Assembly: GCA_022565595.1 (NCBI GenBank) | Contig: JAIUML010000009.1 | Span: forward strand, 62,001 to 126,000 | Source: Saccharospirillum sp. | GTDB lineage: Bacteria > Pseudomonadota > Gammaproteobacteria > Pseudomonadales > Natronospirillaceae | DNA: 64,000 nucleotides | Reading direction: 5' to 3' | Shown here: positions 1-8,587 of the stretch, in pieces | Layout of the letters: each line of letters begins with the position of its first letter | How positions within the stretch are numbered: position 1 is the first letter of the stretch | Translations under genes and position numbers: made by a program | Notes under the pieces: generated by a model | The model's input: only the letters and a program-made list of their open reading frames with translations | Databases searched by the model: none | Told to the model about the DNA's origin: nothing

Positions 1-792
1 GGCATTGCGCAGCCGGCGTTGAGTATTTCGATGCGTAAATTGGAAGAAGATGTGGGTTTGAAGCTGATCAATCGGGCTGAGCGGCGGATGACGTTGACCA
101 GCGATGGGGAGGTGTTGCTGAAGTACGCGCGTTTGATCATGGCTCAATTGGATGAGGCGAGCCAGGAGTTGGGTGAGCTGAAGGGGTTGGAGTCGGGGGT
201 GGTGCATCTGGGGGCTTCGGCGATGTTGTCGTCCTATTTGCTGGCGCCGAAGTTGATTGCGTTCAAGCAGAAGTTTCCTGGCATCAGGGTGCGGTTGACG
301 GAGGCGGGAACGGATACGCTGGAGCAGATGGTGATCAATGGTGAGCTGGATCTAGCGTTGGTGCGTTATGAGCCGGAGCATGAGCAGATTCGTCATGCGG
401 AGAAACTGGAGGAGCAGATTGTGGCCTTGTTGCCGACGCATCATCATCTGGCAGAGAAAGAGGCGATTTCGGTGGAAGCGTTCAGCCAGCAGCCGCTGGT
501 GTTGTTTCGCAAGGGGTATTTTTTGCGGGAGTCCATTGAGGCCAGGGCTCGACAGGCGAAGCGTGTGCTGGATATTCGGTTTGAGACGAATCTGATTGAG
601 CTGATGAAGAAGCTGGTACTGGCTGAGGTGGGGTTGAGTACCTGTCTGGATATGATTATCGAGAATGATGCCAGACTTTGTACCCGGCCCTTTGACCCGC
701 CGATTCCGTTGAATCTGGCCTGGGGTTGGCGCAAGAATCATTATTTGTCGCAGGCGAGTCAGGCGTTTTTGGAGTTCTGGAAGAGCAACTGA
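1..792 (+). CDS. LysR-family transcriptional regulator, 5' end outside window
   Basis: The reading frame is open from base 1 and enters inside the winged helix-turn-helix: the first residues, GIAQPALSISMRKLEEDVGL, match the recognition-helix region of LysR proteins. The remaining residues form the linker helix and the periplasmic-binding-protein-like effector domain (HLGASAMLSSYLLAPKL and LTEAGTDTLEQMVINGELD are typical). About 20 to 25 N-terminal residues are missing, so the natural start lies upstream of the window. An internal TTG at 19 and ATG at 31 should not be taken as starts because they would remove half of the DNA-binding domain. LysR regulators usually control a divergent gene, which would also be off the window. 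The effector and target cannot be deduced here. The gene ends in TGA at 790-792 and is followed by a palindrome-rich spacer. Confidence 0.9.
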   Translation, partial: GIAQPALSISMRKLEEDVGLKLINRAERRMTLTSDGEVLLKYARLIMAQLDEASQELGELKGLESGVVHLGASAMLSSYLLAPKLIAFKQKFPGIRVRLTEAGTDTLEQMVINGELDLALVRYEPEHEQIRHAEKLEEQIVALLPTHHHLAEKEAISVEAFSQQPLVLFRKGYFLRESIEARARQAKRVLDIRFETNLIELMKKLVLAEVGLSTCLDMIIENDARLCTRPFDPPIPLNLAWGWRKNHYLSQASQAFLEFWKSN

Positions 793-826
793 TCTGTGGG
801 GGAGGGGACGAGTTGCACTCGACGCT

Positions 827-842
827 GCGGGCGTAAGCCCGC
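827..842. repeat. Short GC-rich hairpin after the LysR gene
   Basis: GCGGGC and GCCCGC are separated by GTAA, giving a perfect 6-bp stem 35 bases after the LysR stop codon. No T-run follows, so it is not a classical intrinsic terminator. It lies at the head of the palindrome-rich spacer 793-1018 and resembles the GC-rich hairpins of bacterial REP sequences. Confidence 0.5.
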
Positions 843-852
843 CCACGACAAA

Positions 853-899
853 GCCAGCAGTCTAACGACTGCCACGTCGATTATGATATCGACGCTCCA
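853..899 (+). repeat. 47-bp direct repeat, copy 1 (REP-like)
   Basis: This 47-bp segment recurs at 965-1011 with five mismatches. Both copies begin GCCAGCAG, carry CTAACG, and end with a GTCGAT...ATATCGAC palindrome followed by GCTCCA. The palindromic part at 876-893 also forms, with the inverted copy at 905-928, a hairpin of about 24 bp and 5-nt loop (two mismatches). The element lies between two convergent genes (LysR and srkA), a usual position for REP sequences. Confidence 0.65.
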
Positions 900-904
900 A
901 AGGC

Positions 905-928
905 TGGAGTGTCGATATCATCATCGAC
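905..928 (-). repeat. Inverted copy of the GTCGAT-ATATCGAC palindrome
   Basis: TGGAGTGTCGATATCATC and the following bases are the reverse complement of 876-899 apart from two positions. The pair can fold into one very stable stem-loop, on either strand, in the space between the convergent LysR and srkA genes. A small 6-bp hairpin (GCGTGC/GCACGC, 932-947) follows directly. Confidence 0.6.
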
Positions 929-964
929 ACGGCGTGCGTCAGCACGCTTGGGGTTTTCGGCCGG

Positions 965-1011
965 GCCAGCAGACTAACGCCTGCTACGTCGATGGTGATA
1001 TCGACGCTCCA
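965..1011 (+). repeat. 47-bp direct repeat, copy 2 (REP-like)
   Basis: This is the second copy of the 853-899 element, with five differences in 47 bases. Its palindrome core (988-1005) reads GTCGATGGTGATATCGAC, exactly the core of the distant copy at 40511-40540. It ends eight bases before the stop codon of srkA and may stabilise the 3' end of that transcript. Confidence 0.65.
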
Positions 1012-1018
1012 TGGGAGT

Positions 1019-1996
1019 TTACTCTTGCAGTAACGCCCATTGCTCGCGCAGTGCGAGCAAGTGGTCGCTCCAGAACCTTGGGCTGTCGAACCAGGAGAAG
1101 GCTTTGGGAAAGGCTGGGTCGTCCCAGCGTTGGGCAATCCAGAGGGTGTGGCGCACCATGTGGACGGTGCGCAGGGGTTCGAGCAAGACCATTTCCTTGC
1201 GTGGGAAGGGTCGGAATTGTTCGTAGCCTTCCTCAAGCTCGTTCAGTTGGCCAGCCTGTTCGTGTTTATCGCCGGAGAGCAGCTTCCAGATGTCCTGGGT
1301 GACCGGGCCGGTAACGCAGTCGTCGAGGTCGACGATGAGCAGTTGGTCGTCTCGGGTCAGAATGTTACCGGCGTGAAAATCCCCATGAATACGCAGTTGC
1401 TCGGCCCTGGCAAAGGGCTCTGCAAAGCGATCTCGCAGCAGTTCGTATATGGGCTTTAGCGTGGCCAGGTAGTTGCTGCGCAGGTCATCAGGAATCAGGT
1501 CGCTGGTCTGGAAGAAGGCTTGGGCCTGCTCCAATGGTGCCAGCAAGCTCAGGCTGTTGCGGTGCGCAAAAGGCCCCATGGAGCCGACGTTATGCAGTCG
1601 GCCGAGGTGCTGGCCGATGCGGTAAAGCTGGTCAGGGTTGTCGAGTTCGAAGGCGTGCCCGGCGCGCATGGGGAAGCAGGCGAACCAGAAACCATCGCGA
1701 TGGTGCAGGTTGTCGCCACCCATTTCCATGGCGGGTACGACAGGGATTTCGGCCTCATGGAGTTGCTGTGTGAAGCCGAGTTCCTCGCGGATTTGCGCTT
1801 CGTTCCAGCGCCCGGGACGGTAGGCTTTGAGTACTACTGGGGGCTGATCTTCGAGCCCCACTCGGTAAACCCGGTTCTCGTAGCTGTTAAGCGGGTAGAT
1901 GCGGTAGTCAGAATCCACCCCCAAGGATTCCATCCAGTCGATTATTTTATCCTGGCTTAGCTGGTCGAACGGGTGGCTCTGGCTGGTTGTGGTCAT
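1019..1996 (-). CDS. srkA: Stress response kinase A (YihE/RdoA-type protein kinase)
   Basis: The 325-residue protein has the length and sequence of SrkA, a choline/aminoglycoside-kinase-fold Ser/Thr kinase that in Escherichia coli counters stress-induced death through the Cpx and MazEF systems. Visible marks are the early SYENRVYRVG nucleotide-binding strand, VVLKAYRPGRW with the ATP lysine, the catalytic RIHGDFHAGNIL loop and the metal-binding IVDLDDCVTGP segment. I chose the ATG at 1996 (MTTTSQSHPF) because an AGAAG ribosome site precedes it; the frame stays open upstream to 2083, but those residues do not resemble the family. It stands alone, convergent with the LysR gene and followed by REP-like palindromes. 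The cellular role is taken from the E. coli homologue. Confidence 0.92.
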   Translation of the reverse strand: MTTTSQSHPFDQLSQDKIIDWMESLGVDSDYRIYPLNSYENRVYRVGLEDQPPVVLKAYRPGRWNEAQIREELGFTQQLHEAEIPVVPAMEMGGDNLHHRDGFWFACFPMRAGHAFELDNPDQLYRIGQHLGRLHNVGSMGPFAHRNSLSLLAPLEQAQAFFQTSDLIPDDLRSNYLATLKPIYELLRDRFAEPFARAEQLRIHGDFHAGNILTRDDQLLIVDLDDCVTGPVTQDIWKLLSGDKHEQAGQLNELEEGYEQFRPFPRKEMVLLEPLRTVHMVRHTLWIAQRWDDPAFPKAFSWFDSPRFWSDHLLALREQWALLQE

Positions 1997-2104
1997 ACAG
2001 GCTTCTAATGGGATCATGTCGCCATTGTAGAGCATTTTGCGGGCGCTGCCTGTAACTGTTGTAACGCCTTCTATCCTGACCACAGGTAGAAGGCGCGTTT
2101 GAAC

Positions 2105-3835
2105 CTACCAACTGAATGAGGTTATAGACCCCTCTTCAACCAGTTGACCACTGACTCTTACCGATGGGCTGCCGTCGATGGCGGCACTGTAGAGATCAAA
2201 CTGACTCGCTGTCGTTTTGTCTGCCATGTAGGCAATCCGCTGGCTGTCTGGAGACCAGCTTGCAGTCGGAATGAAGGAATTGGGTGGATCATCGTTCACT
2301 TTTTGATGCTCTGTTCCATCTGGCCTTACTCTGAATAGCTCGTAAAGGCCAGATGCATTGGCATCTGCGATAAAGGCTAGATGCTGGCTGTCGGGTGACC
2401 AAAAGACAGAGAAAGCGCCAGCGCTTGAGTCAGGGTAGTCGGGGTGGGCTTTTTGCACTGCCGGGTTGGCCATGTCCACCAGATCTACCAGATACAATTC
2501 CAGCACAGAGTCTGAGTCCTCATAGGCCTGATAAGCCAGATGGCGGCTATCCGGTGACCAATAGAAATTGATCACAAATTCGCCTGCCAGATCCCCGTTT
2601 AAACGTATGTTGCCGGTGCTGCTGTCGGGTCGGCTCAGAAAGAGTTCAAGCTTGGTGTCGTCAATCTGGTCGGCCGTATAAGCGATGGCGCTGCTGTCGG
2701 GTGCCCATTTAATGATATTCGAGACATCTCCATTGGGTGTCATGGTGCCACTGACGCGGATATTGTTGGAACCATCGGGCTGGCTGGTGTACAACTCGAC
2801 CCTTTCGAAGACATCCTGGTCGGCGCGGTAAGCAATGCGCTGGCCATTGGGTGCCCAATGGGCTTCTCGTACAAAGCCGCTAGCAGCCAGTGAACCGTTG
2901 ATCTTGACGCTGTCGGCTTCATCTGCCGCTGTGGTGTACACCTCTCTGATACCGTCTGTATCCTGATCTGCCACATACAGCAGCTGGCTGCTGTCGGGCG
3001 ACCAGGCAAATGCCTCGACATTACCAAAGGCGGTCAGTTCACTGACTTTTTGATTATCTTTGCCGTCTGGCAAGCTGGTGTAGAGTTCGTTCCGCCCAAG
3101 GGTATCCTGGGAGGCACGGTAGGCAATGCGGTGTCCGTCCGGTGCCCATTCGTACTCTGGCCGCACGGTGCCACCGCCGATCAGAGCACCGTTCAAACGC
3201 ACGTTGCCGGTGCCATTGGCGAGCACGGAATAGAGTTCGAAACGCCCTGCATCGGTATCATTCAGCCGGTAAGCAACGCGCTTGCTGTCTGGCGACCACT
3301 TGAAGGATTGCACCGTCTGGAATTCGTTGGTCACGGTCGTGGCCTTTACTGGCGGGTTGCCATCGTTAAAGGTGTAGAGGTAGAGGTCGGTTTTCGGTTC
3401 CTGTTCTTTGGCGCGAAAGGCGATATGACGTTTGTCGGGGGAGAGTTCATAGCTAATGATCTCGCCGAGTGCACTAAAGGGCGCAAAAATCAGACTATCG
3501 CTGGGCTGATCTCGGCCGGTTCGGCGCAATTCGAACATACCATCAATACTGTAGTCGGCCCGGTAAACCAGTCCGTCGAATGGTGCGCCTGCGGCAACGC
3601 AGAGGTAATCCTGACTGGTGATTTCGTTGGCATCGAGGATGCCATTGCCGTTGACATCGAGCCCTGCAGAGATCTGTGTGCCGCCATAAGGGCAGTTGGC
3701 ACCGGGTGATTCGTCGCTGAAACTGAGCAGGCTGTTCAGCCCGTCCTTGCCATCGTCGCTGCCGCCGCTGCAGGCAGAGAGCAATAACAATAAGCCGGCG
3801 GTCAGACCGGTGAGTTTGAGGTTGGGCATGATCAT
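2105..3835 (-). CDS. TolB-like beta-propeller lipoprotein
   Basis: This is a 576-residue secreted protein. The N-terminus has a lipoprotein signal peptide ending in LLLLLSAC, so Cys22 should be lipidated. A short segment (about residues 45-80) with GANCPYGGTQISAGLD and NGNGILDANEI resembles the small DUF7151-type domain found after many lipoprotein signals. The rest is a series of blades carrying WSPDSQRIAYM-like motifs (WAPDGHRIAYRA, WSPDSRHLAYQA and others), the PD40/TolB propeller signature; I count about eight to nine. The family often binds proteins at the outer membrane or periplasm, but no partner is suggested here: the gene is monocistronic and not next to tol-pal. GGAGG lies seven bases before the ATG at 3835. 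Its specific function is unknown. Confidence 0.8.
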   Translation of the reverse strand: MIMPNLKLTGLTAGLLLLLSACSGGSDDGKDGLNSLLSFSDESPGANCPYGGTQISAGLDVNGNGILDANEITSQDYLCVAAGAPFDGLVYRADYSIDGMFELRRTGRDQPSDSLIFAPFSALGEIISYELSPDKRHIAFRAKEQEPKTDLYLYTFNDGNPPVKATTVTNEFQTVQSFKWSPDSKRVAYRLNDTDAGRFELYSVLANGTGNVRLNGALIGGGTVRPEYEWAPDGHRIAYRASQDTLGRNELYTSLPDGKDNQKVSELTAFGNVEAFAWSPDSSQLLYVADQDTDGIREVYTTAADEADSVKINGSLAASGFVREAHWAPNGQRIAYRADQDVFERVELYTSQPDGSNNIRVSGTMTPNGDVSNIIKWAPDSSAIAYTADQIDDTKLELFLSRPDSSTGNIRLNGDLAGEFVINFYWSPDSRHLAYQAYEDSDSVLELYLVDLVDMANPAVQKAHPDYPDSSAGAFSVFWSPDSQHLAFIADANASGLYELFRVRPDGTEHQKVNDDPPNSFIPTASWSPDSQRIAYMADKTTASQFDLYSAAIDGSPSVRVSGQLVEEGSITSFSW

Positions 3836-4151
3836 GGGAAGTCCTCCCTGTTGTTCTGTGCCGGTTCAGCGCGTTAGCGTTGAGGGTGTCTCCGTGAACA
3901 AAACGGGCAGGGGTGCCCAGATCAGGAAGTTTAGCGTTTAAAATATAGTCAATATTGTAAGCATGTATCAAGTGGCTTTTTAATCCACTCCCGGGTTGGT
4001 CTTGATGCTCCAGACCAAACCCCGGTGGCAAGGTGCTTGTTGCGAATCGATCGAATTCAGGTGCCGTGCAATAGTGTTGTACGAGAAGATGAGTGGGCCT
4101 ATCACCCAGCTTAGGGGTGCGCCGCTAAAACAGCACGTGGGTGTAGAGTGC
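3836..4151. other. Intergenic stretch without a recognised gene
   Basis: About 315 bases separate the end of the GlxA-type regulator from the start of the TolB-like lipoprotein. The part at about 3930-3985 is A+T-rich and probably contains the promoter of the lipoprotein gene on the minus strand. I see no convincing terminator, tRNA or small coding region. Short open frames exist but lack family resemblance and ribosome sites. Confidence 0.5.
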
Positions 4152-5111
4152 TTATTTGTTCACAGACATCTTTTGATGCAGACTGCGGTCTTCGGAAGGG
4201 GTGAGGCCATACTGGTTGCGGTAGGCGGTTGAAAAGTGAGCGCCGGAAGAAAAACCACAGCTGAGGCCGATTTCGGCAATGCTGTCGGAGCAACTGAGCA
4301 GTTTGTTGCGGGCTTTTTCCAGACGAATTTGCAGATAATAACGACTGGGTACGGCGGTCAGGTGTTTTTTGAACAAGCGTTCCAGTTGGCGACGGCTGAT
4401 TTTGACGTGAAAGGCGATGTCGTCTGTGGTCAGCGGTTCTTCGATATTGGCCTCCATCAGTTCCAGTGCTTCGGCCAGTTTGGGCTGCTCGGCTCGGGTG
4501 CGTTCGCTGAGCTGTTGGGGTACGGTGTCTGAGGGGATGCCGAGGCGTTCGTTGACAAAGTGGCGCGATACGGCTTCGGCGGTGTCGGCCCCGATGCCTC
4601 GGGCGATCCACATGAGCATCATGTCGAGGCTGGCGCTGCCGCCACGGCAGGTGAGTCGGTCGCGATCGATGCAGAACTGCTCCGAGGCGAGCAGGATGGA
4701 TTTGTGTTCCTTGAGCAGTTCGTCGTAACTGAGCCAGTGGACAACAGCGCGGTAGCCGTTGAGCAGGCCGGCGCGCGCTAACACGTAGCTGCCGGAAGCG
4801 AGGCCGCCCATGGCGCAGCGGGTGGGGCGGCTTTGCAGGAATTCGGTGAGGCCGGGTGTAGCAGGATGTCTGGCCGGTGAGGTGCCGGCGACGATCCAGA
4901 CGTCGGCTTCGGGGGCGTCGGCCAGGGAGTAGTCGGTGTCCATTCGGTTGCCGAGGCTGGAGTAGGTTTTGTTGCCAGTCAGGGCGACGGTGAAGGCGGC
5001 ATAGGCGTCTTCACCGGTCAGTTCGTTGCAGACCAACAGCGGTTCCATGGCGGAGACGTAAGCCATGGAGGAGTAGCCTGGCAGCAATATGAAACCGATT
5101 GTTTGCGTCAC
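4152..5111 (-). CDS. GlxA-family AraC-type transcriptional regulator
   Basis: The 319-residue protein joins an N-terminal DJ-1/PfpI-like domain (TQTIGFILLPGYSSMAY, then SAMEPLLVCNELTG) to a C-terminal AraC pair of helix-turn-helices (DDIAFHVKISRRQLERLF, then IAEIGLSCGFSSGAHFSTAY). This is the GlxA/CdhR/GbdR group, many of which control catabolism of quaternary amines or amino acids in Pseudomonas. I place the start at the GTG at 5111, where the first residues match the family and an AGAGG lies upstream. The frame continues to an ATG at 5198, but that extension lies in a structured repeat and encodes the repeat-derived peptide MDVSTATPAGH. The target genes are unknown; iadA is the nearest candidate, on the same strand about 240 bases upstream. 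Confidence 0.88.
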   Translation of the reverse strand: MTQTIGFILLPGYSSMAYVSAMEPLLVCNELTGEDAYAAFTVALTGNKTYSSLGNRMDTDYSLADAPEADVWIVAGTSPARHPATPGLTEFLQSRPTRCAMGGLASGSYVLARAGLLNGYRAVVHWLSYDELLKEHKSILLASEQFCIDRDRLTCRGGSASLDMMLMWIARGIGADTAEAVSRHFVNERLGIPSDTVPQQLSERTRAEQPKLAEALELMEANIEEPLTTDDIAFHVKISRRQLERLFKKHLTAVPSRYYLQIRLEKARNKLLSCSDSIAEIGLSCGFSSGAHFSTAYRNQYGLTPSEDRSLHQKMSVNK

Positions 5112-5158
5112 CTTTATTGTTACCTCTGATCGTGTTTTTCGACAGAACCCGTGGCGCT

Positions 5159-5254
5159 GGCCCGTATGCCCTGCCGGGGTCGCCGTAGATACATCCATGT
5201 AGGCTCGACTGCCGCCGTCCAGGCGGCAGGCGTCCCCGGCAGGACATACGGGCC
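5159..5254 (+). repeat. Composite hairpin repeat, copy A (96 bp)
   Basis: The outer arms 5159-5179 and 5234-5254 pair over 21 bp with one mismatch. Inside lies the core CGCCGTAGATACATCCATGT and then AGGCTCG, with a TACA-TCCA-TGTA hairpin (5190-5201), followed by a second hairpin CTGCCGCC-GTCCA-GGCGGCAG (5209-5229). The same core occurs at 48056-48082 and, inverted, at 48376-48403, each time with different but self-complementary arms. It sits between iadA and the GlxA-type regulator. Confidence 0.8.
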
Positions 5255-5348
5255 ATCCCCACTAGTCAAATACTGTTCATTGCATCGCATCAAACAGTAA
5301 CACTGTACTTGTTACGCTATAAGGATTGACGTACAAGATGGGCTCGTT

Positions 5349-6518
5349 CTACTCAAAAGTCCCTTTCTTGACCATTGTTCCATCTCTCATACACCACTCA
5401 CCCTTGGCCATCACACTACGCAAGCTCAGGCTGTCTTTATCGAGTAGCAGTAAATCTGCGTCGAGGCCGGGTTTTATGCGGCCTTTTTTGGGCAGTTTCA
5501 GAATCGCCGCCGGGTTGGTGGTGACGGTTTTGAGTGCCCGGGTCAGATCGACACCATCCCGTTTTACGGCGTCGCGAAATTCGTCGAGCATGGCCTTCAT
5601 GGAACCGACTTTGAGGCTTTCCAGTTTACCGGCTGCGTTGAAGTGCGGCAGGCTGGCATGGCCGTCGGTGCTGAAGGTGATGCGGTTTTCGTCGGCGCCT
5701 CTGTCGAGCAGGTACGCCAGTGCTTCTGAGCATTTGATCTCGCCGGCGTCGAGTATTTCCGGTGTATTGCTGGCGGTCAGGTCTATGGTACCACCGCCGC
5801 GGGTAAAGCGCAGGCCTTCGTCGAGCAGGGCGGTGGATCGGTTCATGTGGGTGGGGTAGTACTGGCTGAGCGGTATGTTGGAGTGCTCGGCGACGTCGAA
5901 CAGGAGGGCGAGCCGGTCTTTGCCTTCGCCGACGTGGACACTGACGATGCCGGCTTTGTTGCTGAGCAGGCCGCCGACTCGCGCTTCTGCGCCTATACGG
6001 GCGAGTTCTTGCCAACTCGGCTGGCTGCCGCGGTGGTCGGCTATGGCGACTTCGCCGACGCCGATAAAGCGCTCGATGAGCATGATGTCCTGCTGGACGT
6101 TGCCAGTGAGGGTACGAATAGGCACCTGGTAGGAGCCGGTGTGGCAGACGACGCTCAGGCCCTCGGCTTCGAGGCCGGCGGCTTTGGCGAGCAGGTCGGG
6201 CAGGGTGCGTGAGATGGCATCGGTGCCCAGTACGCCAGTAACTGTGGTGACGCCACCGCCGATGGCATCGGAGAATTCCATGGCCGGGGTGCGGGTGTGA
6301 TAGCCACCTTCGCCGCCGCCACCGGTGATGTGGGTCAGGCTGTCGACGAGTCCCGGGGTCAAGTAATGATCGCGGGCGTCGATAACCTCTACTGCAAGGG
6401 TCGTGTCCAGGCGAATATCGCGTTCGATGGCGATCAGGGTGTTTCCGGCAATCAGTACATCCTGCTTACCAAGGTTGTCGGGTGCGAGCAGGGTCGCACC
6501 GCGAATCAGGGTCAGCAT
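5349..6518 (-). CDS. iadA: IadA-like isoaspartyl dipeptidase with altered metal site
   Basis: This 389-residue amidohydrolase is homologous along its length to isoaspartyl dipeptidase, which releases aspartate from beta-aspartyl dipeptides. Family signatures are PGLVDSLTHITGGGGE, TRTP, the catalytic-tyrosine segment HTGSYQVP (Tyr130), IADHR, HVGEGK (His195), YPTHMNR (His224) and TFSTDGHASLP (Asp285). Two metal positions differ from E. coli IadA as I remember it: the first histidine of the HxH pair is Leu61 (LTH instead of HVH), and the carboxylated lysine is replaced by Glu156 (GVGEVAIADHR). The Glu replacement occurs in other family members; the Leu is more surprising. The enzyme may bind one metal or use another substrate. 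The start is the ATG at 6518. The GlxA-type regulator lies downstream on the same strand. Confidence 0.82.
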   Translation of the reverse strand: MLTLIRGATLLAPDNLGKQDVLIAGNTLIAIERDIRLDTTLAVEVIDARDHYLTPGLVDSLTHITGGGGEGGYHTRTPAMEFSDAIGGGVTTVTGVLGTDAISRTLPDLLAKAAGLEAEGLSVVCHTGSYQVPIRTLTGNVQQDIMLIERFIGVGEVAIADHRGSQPSWQELARIGAEARVGGLLSNKAGIVSVHVGEGKDRLALLFDVAEHSNIPLSQYYPTHMNRSTALLDEGLRFTRGGGTIDLTASNTPEILDAGEIKCSEALAYLLDRGADENRITFSTDGHASLPHFNAAGKLESLKVGSMKAMLDEFRDAVKRDGVDLTRALKTVTTNPAAILKLPKKGRIKPGLDADLLLLDKDSLSLRSVMAKGEWCMRDGTMVKKGTFE

Positions 6519-6727
6519 AGGCTAGGCTCGTTGGTTATGGTTGTGTGGGGCATCATACGTGTCCACTGGTGCCAGACCAAGTTGGCCTGTAGCAAAAGGC
6601 CGCAATCCTGAAAGCCTGGGTTCATGGTGAAAAGCTATACTGTTGATGCGTTTTTGGATTCTTTGGGTGTACTGCAGGACTATCGTCCTGCCGGTGCGGC
6701 CTTCATGCACAGGCCGAAAGGTGGTCG

Positions 6728-8575
6728 ATGATGTCTAGTCTACGTTGGAAACCCAGTCACTGGTCCTTGTTCATGCGGACCTTGATCATGGTCGGTCTGT
6801 TGGTGGTTCTGCTGGTGCTCGGCTTTGCATTGGTGATGAACGGTGTGCAGCAACTGGTCAATGAGACTGAAGCTCAAAATGAGCTGGTTGATCAGCAGCG
6901 GGATGCTCTGGCCAGGCAGAATGAGGTGATTGATCGCCAGCGTGATCAACTGGTGGAGCAGCGAGATGCTCTGGCTGAACAGTTACAGGCGTTGGCGATT
7001 CAGGAGCAGACCTCCGTTGCCATGCAAATATACCCGGAATTCCTGTTCTGGCGTCTGGCGTCGACCAGTTCCCTGTCTGAGCGAGACGTTGAAGAGGGCG
7101 ACCGGGCCGAGCAGCGGTTGCGCACGGCCGTTCAGGATTTATCTGCGCTGGATGAAGAGTTGGCAGAGGCAATCGATGTCTTTCTCTTGGACCTTAGCGA
7201 TTTCAACGGCAACATCGCTGAAGCCATAGACGCTTTTAATCAGGGTGATACCAACTACGGTCAGCAGACGGTGCAGCGCTCTCAGAACAACTTTCTGTCG
7301 ATGAACACCATGATGGAAGTCGTATCGATGCTGGCAACAGAGGCGGTGGTAGACGCCAATGAAGGTGTGACCGAGTCATTAGAGGGGCTCAGTATCGGTT
7401 TGAACAATGTGGAGGCTGCGGCGGACCAGGTCTCGACTCGTGGCGATGCGTTGATTGCCGGTATTGGTCGCGTTATTGCCAGTGGTCAGGCGACTCAGAC
7501 TCAGGGCTGGGCGACCATGGCGGTGGTTTCGGTGTTGTTCCTGGTGGTGGGTTATCTGCTGTCTCATTCGGTCAGCAAGCCGGTGCTTAAATTGCAACAG
7601 ACCATCAAACGCATTGATGAAACAGCCGACCTCAGTGAGCAGGTGGATTTGCAGCGCCATGACGAGGTGGGGCAAATTGCCGATAGCTTCAATTCGATGT
7701 TGTACAGCTTTGCCGCCATTGTTCGAGATGTGCGTGACAGTGCCGCCATTATGGCCGAGAAAGTGAACGACAATTCATCGGCCAACGAAGAAGTGGGCCG
7801 CATTCTGGATCAGCTCAATACGGAGGTAGACCAGGTAGCGACGGCCATTAACGAGTTATCGGCCACGGTGCGCGGTATCAATGGTCATACTTCAGAGGCA
7901 GCGACCAGTGCTCTGGCGGCTGAGGATCGTTGCCGCGAGAGCAGCCAGCAATCAGAGCGCAGTGGTCAGCAGGTGGCGGTGCTCGAGGGTGAAATTCGCA
8001 CAGCATCGGAGCGCTTGAATCATCTGGCGGAACGAACCAATGAAATCAATGCGGTGGTCGATGTTATTCAGGGCGTATCCGAGCAGACCAATCTGTTGGC
8101 TCTGAATGCGGCCATTGAGGCAGCTCGAGCAGGTGAGCAGGGCCGAGGCTTTGCTGTGGTTGCGGATGAGGTGCGCAGCCTGGCACAGAAGACGGAACAA
8201 TCATCGGATGAAATCAAGGTGATGGTTGAGCAGTTTTCCAATGAAGTGTCGGTAACGGTTAAAGCGATGCAGAAGGCCGTTGATGCTGCCGGTAGCGCTG
8301 GCGCGCTGAGTAAAGAGGCAAGCACATCAATGCAGGCGGTGTTGGCGACGGTGTCCGAGATCCGTTCTACCAACGAGCACATCTCGGAAGCCACTCAGGA
8401 ACAAACAGAGGCCACGGAATCCATCGACGGCAGCGTCACCAATATTGCGACGCTTATTGCCCAGGTTGCTGAGCAGGCGCAGCAGACTGTGGATGGTGTG
8501 CATCAGATGGCAGACCTGGCAAGCCGACTGAGTGACCAGGCGGGCCGCTTCAAGTTGGCCCCTGATCAGAAATAA
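6728..8575 (+). CDS. Methyl-accepting chemotaxis protein with periplasmic helical sensor
   Basis: The 615-residue chemoreceptor has transmembrane segment 1 at about residues 18-40, a long periplasmic region to about 258, transmembrane segment 2 at 261-279, a HAMP domain to about 335 and a cytoplasmic signalling coiled coil. The receptor tip, [20 protein letters not shown] followed by [16 protein letters not shown], is present. The periplasmic part opens with a heptad-rich stretch of near-repeats ([29 protein letters not shown]), implying a membrane-proximal coiled coil; I do not recognise a Cache or four-helix ligand signature. AAAGGTGG precedes the tandem ATGATG start. No che genes are adjacent, and the C-terminus lacks a NWETF-like tether. 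The ligand is unknown. A second receptor lies at 9827-11047. Confidence 0.93.
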   Translation: MMSSLRWKPSHWSLFMRTLIMVGLLVVLLVLGFALVMNGVQQLVNETEAQNELVDQQRDALARQNEVIDRQRDQLVEQRDALAEQLQALAIQEQTSVAMQIYPEFLFWRLASTSSLSERDVEEGDRAEQRLRTAVQDLSALDEELAEAIDVFLLDLSDFNGNIAEAIDAFNQGDTNYGQQTVQRSQNNFLSMNTMMEVVSMLATEAVVDANEGVTESLEGLSIGLNNVEAAADQVSTRGDALIAGIGRVIASGQATQTQGWATMAVVSVLFLVVGYLLSHSVSKPVLKLQQTIKRIDETADLSEQVDLQRHDEVGQIADSFNSMLYSFAAIVRDVRDSAAIMAEKVNDNSSANEEVGRILDQLNTEVDQVATAINELSATVRGINGHTSEAATSALAAEDRCRESSQQSERSGQQVAVLEGEIRTASERLNHLAERTNEINAVVDVIQGVSEQTNLLALNAAIEAARAGEQGRGFAVVADEVRSLAQKTEQSSDEIKVMVEQFSNEVSVTVKAMQKAVDAAGSAGALSKEASTSMQAVLATVSEIRSTNEHISEATQEQTEATESIDGSVTNIATLIAQVAEQAQQTVDGVHQMADLASRLSDQAGRFKLAPDQK

Positions 8576-8587
8576 CAGTCATTCGTT

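Noticed and set aside
5112-5262. N-terminal extension of the GlxA-type regulator and other frames encoding SLHGCIYGDP-like peptides
   Set aside because: These residues come from the composite hairpin core; the same peptide arises at 48165-48473. Such frames are products of the repeat, not proteins.
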